Shown here: positions 16,670 through 26,533 of the stretch, in pieces
How positions within the stretch are numbered: the stretch's first letter is position 1
Layout of the letters: each line of letters starts with the position of its first letter
Origin: Desulfobotulus mexicanus
GTDB taxonomy: Bacteria > Desulfobacterota > Desulfobacteria > Desulfobacterales > ASO4-4
Length of the DNA: 64,000 nucleotides
Reading direction: 5' to 3'
NCBI RefSeq assembly: GCF_006175995.1
Contig: NZ_VDMB01000001.1
Location: forward strand, 186,001 to 250,000
Notes under the pieces: model-generated
The model's input: the letters and a program-made list of their open reading frames with translations, nothing else
Told to the model about the DNA's origin: nothing
Database searches by the model: none
Translations under genes and position numbers: made by a program

Positions 16670-18178
16670 GTGACACCAGAAAAATTCCCCGAACATATAC
16701 GGGATCATATTCTTCCCTCCCCTTCCGGAGAAATGAGTTACCACTGCCTTGGATGCTCCGAAACCTTTGGCATTGAGCAGCTTCTCTATACCTGTCCCGC
16801 CTGCGGTGAGGTTCTTTTACTTCAGGATCTGGAAAAAAACCGCCTGAAAGGCCTTTCCGGAGAAACCTGGCGGGATATTTTAGATTACCGCCGTATGCTC
16901 AAAATACCGGCCCTCAAGGGCATCTATCGTTTCCATGAGTTCATAGGGCCTGTGATCCCTCTGGATGCCATTGTCTATCTGGGAGAAGGACACACCCCCA
17001 TTGTGGAGGCCAACGCCACCCTGCAGGAGGCTGCCGGGATGCGCTTTTTCTACAAAAATGACGGCCAGAACCCCAGTGCCTCCTTCAAAGACAGGGGCAT
17101 GGCCAGCGCTCTTTCATACATCCATTATCTTGTGAAAAGCGGTCGTGTGGAAAATATTCTGGCCGTCTGCGCCTCCACCGGAGACACCAGTGCCGCTGCA
17201 GCCCTTTATGCAAGCTATCTGCAACCTTCGGTAAAGTCTGCAGTACTCCTGCCCCACGGCAAGGTAACACCCCAGCAGCTTTCCCAGCCACTGGGCAGTG
17301 GTGCCTCGGTGTTTGAAATCCCCGGCCTTTTTGATGACTGTATGAAGGTGGTGGAAGCCCTTTCCGAAAAATACAATGTGGCCCTGCTGAACTCCAAGAA
17401 TGCATGGCGTATTCTGGGTCAGGAATCCTACTCCTATGAAGTGGCCCAGGATCTGGAATATGAGATGAAAAACAAGGTTGTGGTGGTACCCATCGGCAAT
17501 GCCGGTAACATCACCGCAGTCATGGCCGGGTTCCTGAAGTTTTTCGAAGCCGGTATCATTACAGATCTTCCAAAAATAGTGGGTGTTCAGTCCGAGCACG
17601 CCAACCCCGTGTACAGTTATTACCTTGAGCCGGATGCAAAAAAACGCCGCTTTGAACCCATGACCGCAAAACCCAGTGTGGCCCAGGCAGCCATGATCGG
17701 AAATCCCGTTTCCATGCCAAGGGTCATTTCTCTTGTCAACCAGTACAATCAGAGGGCTGGAAAACAGATGGTCTTTTTCACCTGCGTCACGGAGCAGGAA
17801 ATCATGGACTGTCAGCTTGTGGCCAACCGCAACGGTCACATTGCCTGTACCCATGGTGGCGAAACCCTGGCAGGTCTTATCCGTGCCAGGAAAGAAGGCC
17901 TTGTGCACAGCGATGAAACTGCCATCATTGATTCCACGGCCCATGCCCTGAAGTTTTCAGGTTTTCAGGAAATGTATTTTGAAGACCGCATGCCAGCAGA
18001 GTATGGTATCACTCCGAAAAAAGAGCTGCAGAACGCTCCGGTATTCATGCGGCCCGAAGGCCTGAAGGAAGTACCAGCGCCGGGAGCACCCCTTTCGGGT
18101 GAGGCCTTCAGGGAATTTGTCCGGCAGACGGCGGATGCCATTGCAGAAAAACTGACCCTTTCCCTGAGGGAGAAGTAA
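16670..18178 (+). CDS. thrC: Threonine synthase
   Basis: A 502-residue PLP enzyme. An N-terminal zinc-ribbon-like motif (CLGC ... CPAC, about residues 26-45) precedes the catalytic domain with the PLP lysine block NPSASFKDRG, the ASTGDTSAAAALYASY phosphate-binding segment, and VVPIGNAGNITAVMAGF. It converts O-phosphohomoserine to threonine. The start is a GTG at 16670. The zinc-ribbon version of this family is longer than the plain archaeal type. It is followed by a HEPN/MNT pair on the same strand. Confidence 0.92.
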   Translation: MTPEKFPEHIRDHILPSPSGEMSYHCLGCSETFGIEQLLYTCPACGEVLLLQDLEKNRLKGLSGETWRDILDYRRMLKIPALKGIYRFHEFIGPVIPLDAIVYLGEGHTPIVEANATLQEAAGMRFFYKNDGQNPSASFKDRGMASALSYIHYLVKSGRVENILAVCASTGDTSAAAALYASYLQPSVKSAVLLPHGKVTPQQLSQPLGSGASVFEIPGLFDDCMKVVEALSEKYNVALLNSKNAWRILGQESYSYEVAQDLEYEMKNKVVVVPIGNAGNITAVMAGFLKFFEAGIITDLPKIVGVQSEHANPVYSYYLEPDAKKRRFEPMTAKPSVAQAAMIGNPVSMPRVISLVNQYNQRAGKQMVFFTCVTEQEIMDCQLVANRNGHIACTHGGETLAGLIRARKEGLVHSDETAIIDSTAHALKFSGFQEMYFEDRMPAEYGITPKKELQNAPVFMRPEGLKEVPAPGAPLSGEAFREFVRQTADAIAEKLTLSLREK

Positions 18179-18250
18179 AGCTTGCCTGTTCACAAAGCAT
18201 CTCGCATACAGCCATTAAACATTAACCCCTGCTGCCTGAAAGGCCAGAAA

Positions 18251-18541
18251 ATGGATACATCCCATCTGCTGAAAAACAAAAGGGAAGAAATTCTGCGCAT
18301 CTCAAGGCAGCATGGTGCAAAAAATATAAGGGTTTTTGGATCTGTGGCCCGTAATCAGGCCGGACCGGACAGCGACATTGATATTCTAGTGGATCTGGAT
18401 CATGGAAGATCTCTGATGGATCTCGGAGGAATGAGCATAAAGCTTGAAGCCTTGCTTGGACGAAAGGTGGATATCGTAACGGAAAAGGGGCTTCACTGGT
18501 ATCTTAAGGAAAAAATTATACGGGAAGCCCAGCCTTTATGA
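18251..18541 (+). CDS. MNT-type nucleotidyltransferase (antitoxin of a HEPN/MNT pair)
   Basis: A 96-residue minimal nucleotidyltransferase with the catalytic pattern GSVARNQAGPDSDIDILVDL (GSx(10)DxD) and downstream KVDIVTEKGL supplying the third acidic residue. In HEPN/MNT (type VII) toxin-antitoxin systems such proteins AMPylate the HEPN toxin. The start at ATG 18251 (MDTSHLLKNK) is preferred over the longer frame from 18182 because the family begins there. Its stop overlaps the next start (ATGA). Confidence 0.9.
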   Translation: MDTSHLLKNKREEILRISRQHGAKNIRVFGSVARNQAGPDSDIDILVDLDHGRSLMDLGGMSIKLEALLGRKVDIVTEKGLHWYLKEKIIREAQPL

Positions 18542-18864
18542 AAGACAACAGACTTTATCTTATTCATATATCAGAAAGCATTGAAAGGATTGAATCTTAT
18601 ACGGAAGGACTCAAATTCAGTGACTTTGCAAAGCAGACCCTTATACAGGATGCAGTCCTGCGGAATCTTCAAACCCTTGCTGAATCTACACAACGCCTTT
18701 CAGATACCTTTAAAACAGATCATCCTCAGATTGAATGGTATAAAATTGCCGGATTAAGGAATATTCTCGTCCATGACTATCTGGGTATTGATATAGAAAC
18801 AGTCTGGTCTGCCATAAAAAACAATATTCCGGAATTAAAAGAAATAATTTTAAAATCTTTATAA
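18538..18864 (+). CDS. HEPN-domain (DUF86) ribonuclease toxin
   Basis: A 108-residue all-helical protein of the DUF86/HepT class. The RNase motif Rx4-6H is present as RNILVHDYLG (about residues 77-86), together with the family N-terminus YLIHISESIERIESYTEG. HepT proteins cleave RNA and are neutralised by AMPylation by the cognate MNT. It forms a two-gene unit with the preceding MNT gene, inserted between thrC and a TPR lipoprotein gene. Confidence 0.9.
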   Translation: MKDNRLYLIHISESIERIESYTEGLKFSDFAKQTLIQDAVLRNLQTLAESTQRLSDTFKTDHPQIEWYKIAGLRNILVHDYLGIDIETVWSAIKNNIPELKEIILKSL

Positions 18865-18904
18865 CAACCCAGATCATCTCACTTAGATAAAATAGGAGGC
18901 ACAG

Positions 18905-19675
18905 ATGCACTGCTTAACAAAAACTGGTGTCAGGCTGTTTTTCATACTTGCGCTGGCCTTCCTTCTTTCTGGGGGATGTGCGGGAAAGAGGGCTGCCAAT
19001 ATCAATGAAGCCAGGGCTGTCCGGGATCTGGGCGAGGCCTACCTGATTCAGGGTTCCTATTCCAGGGCTTTACAGGAATTTCTGAAGGCGGAACAGCTGA
19101 ATCCCAGAGATCCCTACCTCTATAATAATATGGGGCTTACCTACCTTGCCCTGGACCGGCCCGAATCCGCCGTATTAAGCTTTAAAAAAGCCGTAAATAT
19201 CAAGTCAGACTATGCCCCTGCCCAGAATAATCTGGCCACAGCCTACATGGCCACAGGCAATTGGGATGAAGCCATTGAGGTCCTCAAACTCCTGAGTGAG
19301 GATCTGCTTTATGCCACACCCCATTACGCTTTATCCAACCTGGGCTGGGCATATTACAACCTCAGTAATTATGATGCGGCCCTGAGATATTATAACCGTT
19401 CTCTGCGCCATGAACCCAGGCATCCTCCGGCCCTGCGGGGGCAGGCCATGACCTTTTCCGCCATGGGCAGAATGTCTGAAGCCCTGCGATCTGCGGATCG
19501 CCTGACCACTGAACTCCCGCAAAATGATGCGGCGTGGATGCTTAAAGGTGAGATTCTTGAAAAAATGAATCAGAAGGAAGAGGCAAAAAAGGCCTATGAA
19601 GAAGCCCTGCGCACGGCAGGGGAGGATACGGCTATGAAGGATGATGCGGAAAGTGCCCTAAGGCGTTTGAAATAA
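18905..19675 (+). CDS. TPR lipoprotein, PilF/PilW-like
   Basis: A 256-residue protein with a lipoprotein signal (FFILALAFLLSGGC; lipobox LSGGC, about residues 20-24) followed by about six tetratricopeptide repeats (LGEAYLIQGSYSRALQEFLKA, MGLTYLALDRPESAVLSFKK and so on). The layout fits PilF/PilW, the outer-membrane pilotin that helps the type IV pilus secretin assemble. No other pilus gene lies in the window, so the pilus role is inference; a general scaffolding lipoprotein is possible. A good ribosome site (AGGAGG) precedes the ATG. Confidence 0.82.
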   Translation: MHCLTKTGVRLFFILALAFLLSGGCAGKRAANINEARAVRDLGEAYLIQGSYSRALQEFLKAEQLNPRDPYLYNNMGLTYLALDRPESAVLSFKKAVNIKSDYAPAQNNLATAYMATGNWDEAIEVLKLLSEDLLYATPHYALSNLGWAYYNLSNYDAALRYYNRSLRHEPRHPPALRGQAMTFSAMGRMSEALRSADRLTTELPQNDAAWMLKGEILEKMNQKEEAKKAYEEALRTAGEDTAMKDDAESALRRLK

Positions 19676-19685
19676 AATCTGCTTA

Positions 19686-19749
19686 GGCACACAGGCTATT
19701 TGCTCGTGACGAAACGATTTCAACATCACCCACAAACAGCCTGTATGCC
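19686..19749. repeat. Dispersed repeat, copy C: outer-stem remnant (64 bp)
   Basis: GGCACACAGGC (19686-19696) pairs with GCCTGTATGCC (19739-19749) with one mismatch. The sequence between, CTATTTGCTCGTGACG then AAACGATTTCAACATCACCCACAAACA, joins the two ends of the family stem with the roughly 160-bp middle missing. It is thus an internal-deletion derivative that still folds. It lies between the convergent TPR lipoprotein and transketolase genes. Confidence 0.8.
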
Positions 19750-19778
19750 TTATGCAAAGACCTCATGAAAATAAACAA

Positions 19779-19810
19779 ATCCCGGAATCAAACCACTAAG
19801 ATTCCGGGAT
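19779..19810. terminator. Bidirectional rho-independent terminator
   Basis: ATCCCGGAATC (19779-19789) and GATTCCGGGAT (19800-19810) form a perfect 11-bp stem with a 10-nt loop. On the minus strand the stem is followed by TTGTTTATTTTC, so it would end transketolase transcription; it can also serve the TPR gene from the other side. Confidence 0.85.
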
Positions 19811-19817
19811 AACGTCA

Positions 19818-21821
19818 CTACTTTTTCCTCGCCAGAATCACAGCCCGGTTCACCAGGTTTTCCACAAAGAACCCGAAATGACGCAGAACTTCCTTATCAG
19901 GACCGGATGCACCGAAGGTTTCTATGGAAATAATGTCGCCTTCGTCTCCTGCATACTTATGCCAGCCCATGGCAATGCCTGCCTCTATCACCAGACGTTT
20001 TTTAAGGGCTGGGGGCAGAATCCGTTTTTTATATTCATCCGTATCTTTCTCAAACAGCTCCCATGAGGGCATGCTGACAACCCTTGCCTGAATGCCTTTT
20101 TCCAGAAGAATCCTGCGGGCTTCCACAGCCAGATGCACTTCAGAGCCGGAAGCAATGAGGGCAATATCCGGCGTACCATCGGCATCCTCCAGAATATAGG
20201 CACCCCTTTCAGGCCGCCCCCTCTTATTGTCAGTATTAAGAACGGGAAGTCCCTGACGGCTGAGAATCAAAGCCGTGGGGCTGGAATTGCTGCGCATGGC
20301 CACCTTCCATCCCACTGCCGTCTCATTGGCATCCGCAGGCCGGAAAACCGTAAGGTTGGGGATGGCACGCAGGGAGGCCAGATGCTCCACTGGCTGATGG
20401 GTGGGTCCATCTTCGCCCACGGCTATGGAATCGTGGGTGAATACATAGATCAGGGGCAGACGCATGAGGCTGGCCACGCGGATGGCAGGCCGCATGTAAT
20501 CGGCAAAGACAAGGAAGGTGGCACCATAGGGCCGGATACCGTTGTGCAGGAACATACCAGCCATGATGGCACCCATGGCGTGCTCCCTGACTCCAAAACG
20601 AATATTGCGGCCTTCGGGACTTTCAGCCTGAAATTCCGTCTCACCATTCAAAAAGGTTTTATTGGAAGGGGCAAGATCTGCGGAACCGCCCATGAGGGCA
20701 GGTACTTTGGCGGCAATGGCATTGAGCACCTTGCCCGATGCCGCCCTTGTGGCAATTTTCTCGCCAGGGGTAAAGTAGGGGATATCTTTATCCCAGCCGT
20801 CCACCAGAAAACCGCTCATGGCATCCAGCCAGAGGTTAGCCATATCCTTATGCTCTGCCGCATAAAGGCGGAAAAGTTCCAGCCAGGCATCTTCCTTTTC
20901 CTGCATCTTTGCCTGAACACCTGCAAAATGGGCGTAAACCTCTTCGGGAACATGGAAATCGGCATCTTCGGGCCAGCCATAGGCTTTTTTGGTCAGACGG
21001 ACCTCTTCGGCTCCCAAAGGGGCACCATGGGCATCGGCAGAACCTTCCTTGTTGGGGCTGCCAAAGGCAATGCGGGTTTTTAGAACAATGAGGGAAGGTC
21101 TGTCCGTAATGGTTTTTGCCGTTTCCAGCGCTTTTGTGATGGCATCCATATCATTGCCGTCTGTAACGGTGAGGGTGTGCCAGCCCATGGCTTCCATACG
21201 GCCAGCCACATTTTCCGTAAAGGCAATCTCCGTTGATCCTTCAATGGAAATGTCATTGGCATCGTAGATGCAAATCAGCCTGCCCAGCTTCTGATGCCCG
21301 GCAAGGGACATGGCCTCACAGGCAACACCTTCCATGAGATCTCCGTCACCGCACATCACATAGGTAAAATGATTCACCAGATCAAAACCGGGACGGTTGA
21401 AACGGGCAGCCAGATGACGTTCCGCCATGGCCATGCCCACGGCATTGGCAATGCCCTGCCCCAAAGGACCTGTGGTGGTTTCCACACCCGGTGTATGGCC
21501 GAACTCCGGATGTCCCGGTGTTTTTGAACCCATCTGCCGGAAGTTTTTCAGGTCTTCCAGGGATACGCCGTATCCGGAAAGATGCAGCAGACCGTAAAGC
21601 AGCATGGAGCCATGACCACCGGAAAGTACAAAGCGGTCCCTGTCCAGCCATGCTGGATTTTTGGGGTTATGGTTCATCACCCGGGTCCAGAGGGCATAGG
21701 CTGCGGGCGCAAGACCCATAGGAGCTCCGGGATGTCCGGAATTGGCCTTTTCTATGGCATCCATGGCAAGTGTTCGGATGGTGGTAACGCAGAGGGCGTC
21801 CGTGGACGGGGTGGAACTCAT
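19818..21821 (-). CDS. tkt: Transketolase
   Basis: A 667-residue thiamine-diphosphate enzyme. It has the N-terminal [29 protein letters not shown], the ThDP-binding [13 protein letters not shown] ... YDANDIS block, and the pyrimidine-domain segments [16 protein letters not shown] and [19 protein letters not shown]. It interconverts sugar phosphates in the pentose phosphate pathway. The start at 21821 ([21 protein letters not shown]) is set by the AAGGAG site 7 nt upstream. It appears to be a single-gene unit ended by the adjacent strong terminator. Confidence 0.97.
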   Translation of the reverse strand: MSSTPSTDALCVTTIRTLAMDAIEKANSGHPGAPMGLAPAAYALWTRVMNHNPKNPAWLDRDRFVLSGGHGSMLLYGLLHLSGYGVSLEDLKNFRQMGSKTPGHPEFGHTPGVETTTGPLGQGIANAVGMAMAERHLAARFNRPGFDLVNHFTYVMCGDGDLMEGVACEAMSLAGHQKLGRLICIYDANDISIEGSTEIAFTENVAGRMEAMGWHTLTVTDGNDMDAITKALETAKTITDRPSLIVLKTRIAFGSPNKEGSADAHGAPLGAEEVRLTKKAYGWPEDADFHVPEEVYAHFAGVQAKMQEKEDAWLELFRLYAAEHKDMANLWLDAMSGFLVDGWDKDIPYFTPGEKIATRAASGKVLNAIAAKVPALMGGSADLAPSNKTFLNGETEFQAESPEGRNIRFGVREHAMGAIMAGMFLHNGIRPYGATFLVFADYMRPAIRVASLMRLPLIYVFTHDSIAVGEDGPTHQPVEHLASLRAIPNLTVFRPADANETAVGWKVAMRSNSSPTALILSRQGLPVLNTDNKRGRPERGAYILEDADGTPDIALIASGSEVHLAVEARRILLEKGIQARVVSMPSWELFEKDTDEYKKRILPPALKKRLVIEAGIAMGWHKYAGDEGDIISIETFGASGPDKEVLRHFGFFVENLVNRAVILARKK

Positions 21822-21923
21822 GGGGCATCTCCTTGGAAAAAAAGAAAAAAGCATCCTTGATAAGGGGCAGTCCGGGCCATTGGTTACACCGGATGCGTTA
21901 ATGTTGCAAGAATTTTTCAGGGA

Positions 21924-22793
21924 TTAAAGGGCCCTCAGGTATTCGGGCTTCAGCTTAATCTTTCCTGCCAGGGCATCATTGATCATCTTGAGGGTTTTAT
22001 CCCTGTCCTTAGGCAGATGGGCCCGTATGGGCAGGTAGTTGGATGCGTGATTGGCATGGAAAAGTCCATCGGAAAGATCTGTGCTGGCTATCATCATGCC
22101 CAGCTCCTGAAGCATTTCTTCGGCACCGATCAGCTCAAAACGTCCTTCCTTATGGTCCTTGTTCAAAGGAGCCCCAGGAGTCAGCATCAGGCTTAAGGCA
22201 CCCACGAATTCAGGGTCTATGGCCGTCAGCACCCTGCCCGTTTCCTTTGCATGGATCATGGAGCGCTCCCTTCCGGCAACGCCATTCAGGACGGTAATGG
22301 ACAGCTTGATCCCTGCGGAGCGAATCTTTTTGCCCATTTCTATCATACGGGCACTGTCCGCTCCCTTATTGATGGCTTTCAGGGTCACATCATCTCCAGT
22401 CTCAAGACCAAAATAGGCAATGGTAAGCCCCAGATCCTTAAGCTGTTTCATTTCTTCAACGCTTTTAGAGGCAATACTTTTTGTGTTGGCGTAGGTTCCA
22501 ACCCTTTCCAGCCAGGGCAGCTTTTCCCTGATACGTTCCATAATGGGCACCAGTCTCTTCATGGGCAGGATCATGGCATCACCGTCACAGAGAAAAAGCC
22601 TGCGGATGCGGCGGTACTTACTTGCTGCGTAGTCTATGTCCTTAAAAATCTGTTCATCACTTTTAATGGAAAAACGCTTGGCCTTGTACATCTCACAGAA
22701 GGTGCATTTGTTGTGGGAACAGCCCACGGTCACCTGCAGCAGAATTGAATCCCCTTCGCTGGGGGGACGAAAAATCATACCCTGATAATCCAT
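21924..22793 (-). CDS. Radical SAM protein
   Basis: A 289-residue radical SAM enzyme. The iron-sulfur motif is spaced Cx4Cx2C (CSHNKCTFC) instead of the common Cx3Cx2C. The rest shows the (beta/alpha) barrel features DIDYAASKYRRIRRLFLCDGDAM and LKDLGLTIAYFGLETGDD, and SAM-ribose segments. N-terminal MDYQGMIFRPPSEGDSILLQ is typical of a group of short, COG1032-like proteins of unknown substrate common in anaerobes. It is separated by 103 bp from tkt on the same strand. No function is assigned. Confidence 0.85.
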   Translation of the reverse strand: MDYQGMIFRPPSEGDSILLQVTVGCSHNKCTFCEMYKAKRFSIKSDEQIFKDIDYAASKYRRIRRLFLCDGDAMILPMKRLVPIMERIREKLPWLERVGTYANTKSIASKSVEEMKQLKDLGLTIAYFGLETGDDVTLKAINKGADSARMIEMGKKIRSAGIKLSITVLNGVAGRERSMIHAKETGRVLTAIDPEFVGALSLMLTPGAPLNKDHKEGRFELIGAEEMLQELGMMIASTDLSDGLFHANHASNYLPIRAHLPKDRDKTLKMINDALAGKIKLKPEYLRAL

Positions 22794-23436
22794 ATTTTCT
22801 CACCTTTATTGCATTATTTTCATGAACTTTCAGCCATGCGATCCTTCATTCAAAAAAAATTGCATGGCCCGTTTTTGCGTCTGCCAGCGGACTGGGCTTC
22901 ACAGTGCTTATCAAGCCCGTTAAGGTATAACAATACAGTTTTAAGGGTTCTCCAGGGCCCTTTTGCCCTCACCTCCGCCCCCTCTCCCTCAGGGCTTATC
23001 TTTACCCATAAGTCCGGAATTATGAAATCAGGGGTACTAACATAGAGGAAATTGTGGGCAGCAGGCCTTCCCCCCCCTTGGGTGAGAATATTCTTTATGG
23101 AACTCTCATCCAAGGGGCAGGCACAGGGGCCTGCCCCTACAAAACAGGGGCTGCATAATTCATTCGCAGGTGCAGATTGTGTCTGCCCTACCTGCTCCTT
23201 TATAGCGTTGAGGCCGGTCGTGAGTATTGTCGTTAAGGACTTTAAGGTCATTAAGGTCATTAAGGAACGTGAGGGAAAAAGAGCATTTGAACACCCTCAA
23301 AACTACATTTTTGCAACTCAACAGGCTTGATAAAAATTGTAGGTAAAGCCCAGCCCTCAGAGAGAGGGGAGAAACACAGACCCTAAAAGAGCAAACTGTG
23401 ACAAAAGATACAACACTTTCCGCTGCTTGCAAGGTC
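22794..23436. other. Long intergenic region upstream of htpG
   Basis: More than 600 bp without a credible gene. It includes a perfect hairpin GGGGCAGGC/GCCTGCCCC (23114-23122 and 23129-23137) followed by TAC, similar to the small palindrome at 13278-13298. It also has a short tandem run of the unit TCATTAAGG near 23245-23270. Frames here are short, lack ribosome sites and match nothing I recognise. Confidence 0.5.
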
Positions 23437-23440
23437 TGCC

Positions 23441-23468
23441 CTTGACAAGTGCATTTTTCACCCCATTT
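23441..23468 (+). promoter_or_regulatory. Heat-shock (sigma-32-type) promoter of htpG
   Basis: CTTGACA (23441-23447), a 13-nt spacer, then CCCCATTT (23461-23468). The E. coli sigma-32 consensus is CTTGAAA, 11-16 nt, CCCCATnT, so only one -35 base differs. It lies 69 bp upstream of the htpG start, a chaperone gene expected to be heat-inducible. Confidence 0.85.
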
Positions 23469-23536
23469 TTTGTCGGAAACTGAAACCATGTGCAAGCTTT
23501 GTTTTTCAATGTACCACAGCAAGGAGAAAAAGATCC

Positions 23537-25453
23537 ATGAAGCAGGAAACCCATGCCTTCCAGACCGAAGTTAAGCAGATGCTCAACCTCATCATCCATT
23601 CCTTATATTCCAATAAGGAGATTTTCTTAAGGGAGCTGATCTCCAATGCCTCGGATGCCATAGACAAGCTGAGATTCAAATCCCAGACCGACCCTGAAAT
23701 TCTTGGAAGTGACACAGATTTTTATATCCGCATTACGCCGGATAAAGAGAATAAAACTCTTACCATAGAAGATAACGGCATAGGCATGAGCTTTGAAGAT
23801 GCCGTTGAAAACCTTGGCACCATTGCAAAGAGCGGTACGGCCGGCTTCATGGAAGCCCTGGAGGCCACCCGAAAAGAAGGTACCCTCACCCCGGAGCTGA
23901 TCGGTCAGTTCGGTGTGGGTTTTTATTCTTCCTTCATTGTGGCGGACAAAGTCGTGGTGGAAAGCCGTACCCCCGGTGCGGACAAAGGCGTGCGCTGGGA
24001 ATCCGAAGGCAGCGGTGAGTATTCCGTGGCAGAGCTTGAAAAGGAAGGCAGGGGCACCCGTATCACCCTTTTTCTGAAGGACGGTGAGGAAGGGGATCTC
24101 AATTTCACCGAGGAATGGACCCTCAAGGACATCATCAAGCGCCATTCCGACTTCATTGCCTATCCAATTCTCATGGAGACGGAATCCCATGAGCCTATTC
24201 CCGAGGAAGAGCAGGAAAAGGATGAGGAAGGCAAAGCAAAGAAAACCATGCGCAAGGTGCGCAAGGATGAAACATTAAATTCCATGAAGGCCATCTGGGC
24301 GAGAAAAAAAGATGAGGTAAAAGACGAAGAATACACGGAGTTCTACCGTCATATCTCAAAAAACTGGGATGAACCCGCAGAAAAACTGCACCTGCATCTG
24401 GAAGGAGCCGTGGAATATGACGTTCTCATTTTCATTCCCTCCAAAGCTCCCTTTGACCTCTTCCAGAGGGACAGAAGACATGGCCTGCACCTTTACTGCA
24501 AGCGGGTCTTTGTCATGGACGATTGCAAGGAGCTTCTGCCTGAATACTTAGGCTTTGTTCACGGTGTTGTGGATGCACCGGATCTGGACCTCAACGTCAG
24601 CCGTGAAATTCTCCAGCAGAACAGCCTTGTGCGCAATATACGCAAAAACATTGTAAAGAGGGTCTTTGACCTGCTTTCCAAAATGGAAGATGAAAAATAC
24701 CTCTCCTTCTGGAAAGAATTCGGCCCCATGCTCAAGGCAGGTATTCCCACGGATTTTGAAAACAAGGAAAAAATTGCAGAACTTCTGCGCTATCCCACCA
24801 CAAAATCCGGAGAAAAACTCAAAGGTCTCAAGGAATACGTGGAAAACATGGCCGAAGGACAGGAAGCCATCTACTACCTTTCAGGTGAAAATCTTACGGC
24901 CCTGATAAACAGCCCCCATCTGGAAGCTTTGAAAGCCAAGGATTATGAAGTGCTGCTCATGACGGATCCCGTGGATGAGTGGGTGGTGGACAGCCTGAGG
25001 GAATTTGACGGCAAGCCCCTGAAAAGTGCCGAAAAGGGCGACCTTGAACTGGAAAAACCTTCCGAAGAGGTGGCCGAAAGCTATAAGGGTCTCTTTGAAT
25101 TCATCAAAAAAGAACTGGAAGAGGACGTAAAAGAGGTCAAGGCTTCAGCCCGGCTCAAGGAGTCCGTAGCCTGCCTTTCCGCCGATGCCTTTGCCATGAG
25201 TGCTTTCATGGAAAAGGTCATGCAGGCTTCAGGTCAGGAAATGCCCAAACAAAAAAGGGTACTGGAGCTGAATACGGCCCATCCTGTACTTGAACGGCTT
25301 AAGGAACGCTTTGGCGCAGATCCCGCAGACCCTTCCATGAAAGACTGGGCTGCCATGATCTTTGACCTTGCCGTGGTCAGTGAAGGCGGCCGCATTGAAA
25401 ACCCCTCCCGCTTTTCCAGGCTGGTGGGTGAGCTGATGGCAAAATCACTGTAA
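23537..25453 (+). CDS. htpG: HSP90-family molecular chaperone HtpG
   Basis: A 638-residue protein with the GHKL ATPase domain: [18 protein letters not shown]-type block (here [18 protein letters not shown]), [19 protein letters not shown] and [11 protein letters not shown]. The middle domain carries [12 protein letters not shown] with the catalytic Arg loop. A charged linker ([14 protein letters not shown], about residues 220-235) is present. Length is normal for bacterial Hsp90. The ribosome site AAGGAG precedes the ATG by 9 nt, and a sigma-32-like promoter lies just upstream. Confidence 0.98.
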   Translation: MKQETHAFQTEVKQMLNLIIHSLYSNKEIFLRELISNASDAIDKLRFKSQTDPEILGSDTDFYIRITPDKENKTLTIEDNGIGMSFEDAVENLGTIAKSGTAGFMEALEATRKEGTLTPELIGQFGVGFYSSFIVADKVVVESRTPGADKGVRWESEGSGEYSVAELEKEGRGTRITLFLKDGEEGDLNFTEEWTLKDIIKRHSDFIAYPILMETESHEPIPEEEQEKDEEGKAKKTMRKVRKDETLNSMKAIWARKKDEVKDEEYTEFYRHISKNWDEPAEKLHLHLEGAVEYDVLIFIPSKAPFDLFQRDRRHGLHLYCKRVFVMDDCKELLPEYLGFVHGVVDAPDLDLNVSREILQQNSLVRNIRKNIVKRVFDLLSKMEDEKYLSFWKEFGPMLKAGIPTDFENKEKIAELLRYPTTKSGEKLKGLKEYVENMAEGQEAIYYLSGENLTALINSPHLEALKAKDYEVLLMTDPVDEWVVDSLREFDGKPLKSAEKGDLELEKPSEEVAESYKGLFEFIKKELEEDVKEVKASARLKESVACLSADAFAMSAFMEKVMQASGQEMPKQKRVLELNTAHPVLERLKERFGADPADPSMKDWAAMIFDLAVVSEGGRIENPSRFSRLVGELMAKSL

Positions 25454-25657
25454 GATACTCCCCGATCCAGTCTGGTTAGAAGGTAAGCTTTATGCGCTTC
25501 TTTTTTAAGTTTGCAGTCGTATTATGCCATTCCTTAAAGGGCTGGATCGGTAATCAGAAAAGTTTAAAACAATAAAATTGTGTAAATGTTTAATGTGAAA
25601 AAGAAGAAGTAACTTTTAAGAAGAAAGGAAAAGGGGAGAACCCTTTTTTTGATTGCT

Positions 25658-26533
25658 ATGATAAAAGGCATTGTTCTTGCCGGAGGCTCTGGTACCCGAT
25701 TGTATCCCATAACAAGGGGTGTATCCAAGCAGCTTCTGCCTATCTATGATAAGCCTATGATCTATTATCCCATCTCTGTTCTTATGCTGGCGGGCATACG
25801 GGATATCCTTGTGATCACAACCCCGGAAGACCAGTCTTCCTACGAGAGGCTTTTGGGAGATGGTTCGGATTTCGGCATCAGCTTGAGTTATGCTGTTCAG
25901 GCCTCCCCGGATGGCCTGGCCCAAGCCTTCATCATTGGTGAAGACTTCATCGGAAAAGACAAGGTATGCCTGGTGCTGGGGGATAACATCTTTTACGGGC
26001 AGGGTTTTACACCCAAACTTAAAGAAGCCGCAGCCAGAGAAATAGGGGCCACAGTGTTTGGATATCAGGTGAGAGATCCTGAACGATTTGGCGTTGTAGC
26101 TTTTGATGAAAACAGGAGAGCCGTTTCCATTGAAGAAAAACCAGCCAGCCCTCAATCCAATTATGCTGTGACTGGTCTTTATTTTTATGATAATGAGGTC
26201 GTTCGGATTGCGAAGGAAGTAAAACCCTCGGATAGGGGAGAGCTCGAGATAACCAGCATAAATAAAGAATACCTGAAGCGTGAAACCCTGCATGTAGAGC
26301 TTCTGGGCAGGGGCTTTGCATGGCTGGATACGGGAACCCATGAAAGCCTTCAGGAAGCAGGTATGTTTGTGCAGACGATAGAAACACGGCAGGGGCTGAA
26401 GGTTGCCTGTCTCGAAGAGATAGCCCTGAATAATGGCTGGCTGAGTAGAGAAGATGTTTGCAAGGCAGGAGAAATGCTGAAAAAGTCTGGTTATGGCCAG
26501 TATCTGCTGAGGCTCTGCAGGGAGAAAACATGA
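25658..26533 (+). CDS. rmlA: Glucose-1-phosphate thymidylyltransferase
   Basis: A 291-residue nucleotidyltransferase beginning [17 protein letters not shown] with the signature GG-x-G-T-RL. It also has [28 protein letters not shown] and [11 protein letters not shown]. It forms dTDP-glucose from glucose-1-phosphate and dTTP. It is the first gene of the surface-polysaccharide locus. A TTG at 25649 lies closer to the GGGGAG ribosome site, so the true start could be nine bases earlier. RmlB, the next enzyme, is not in the window. Confidence 0.95.
   Translation: MIKGIVLAGGSGTRLYPITRGVSKQLLPIYDKPMIYYPISVLMLAGIRDILVITTPEDQSSYERLLGDGSDFGISLSYAVQASPDGLAQAFIIGEDFIGKDKVCLVLGDNIFYGQGFTPKLKEAAAREIGATVFGYQVRDPERFGVVAFDENRRAVSIEEKPASPQSNYAVTGLYFYDNEVVRIAKEVKPSDRGELEITSINKEYLKRETLHVELLGRGFAWLDTGTHESLQEAGMFVQTIETRQGLKVACLEEIALNNGWLSREDVCKAGEMLKKSGYGQYLLRLCREKT

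Noticed and set aside
19818-21854. Other-strand frames over transketolase (such as 20133-21083, 316 residues)
   Set aside because: Long antisense frames over a conserved gene with biased codon use; no independent features.
23052-23330. Open frame of 92 residues upstream of htpG
   Set aside because: It spans a palindromic repeat, has low-complexity composition, no ribosome site and no family resemblance.
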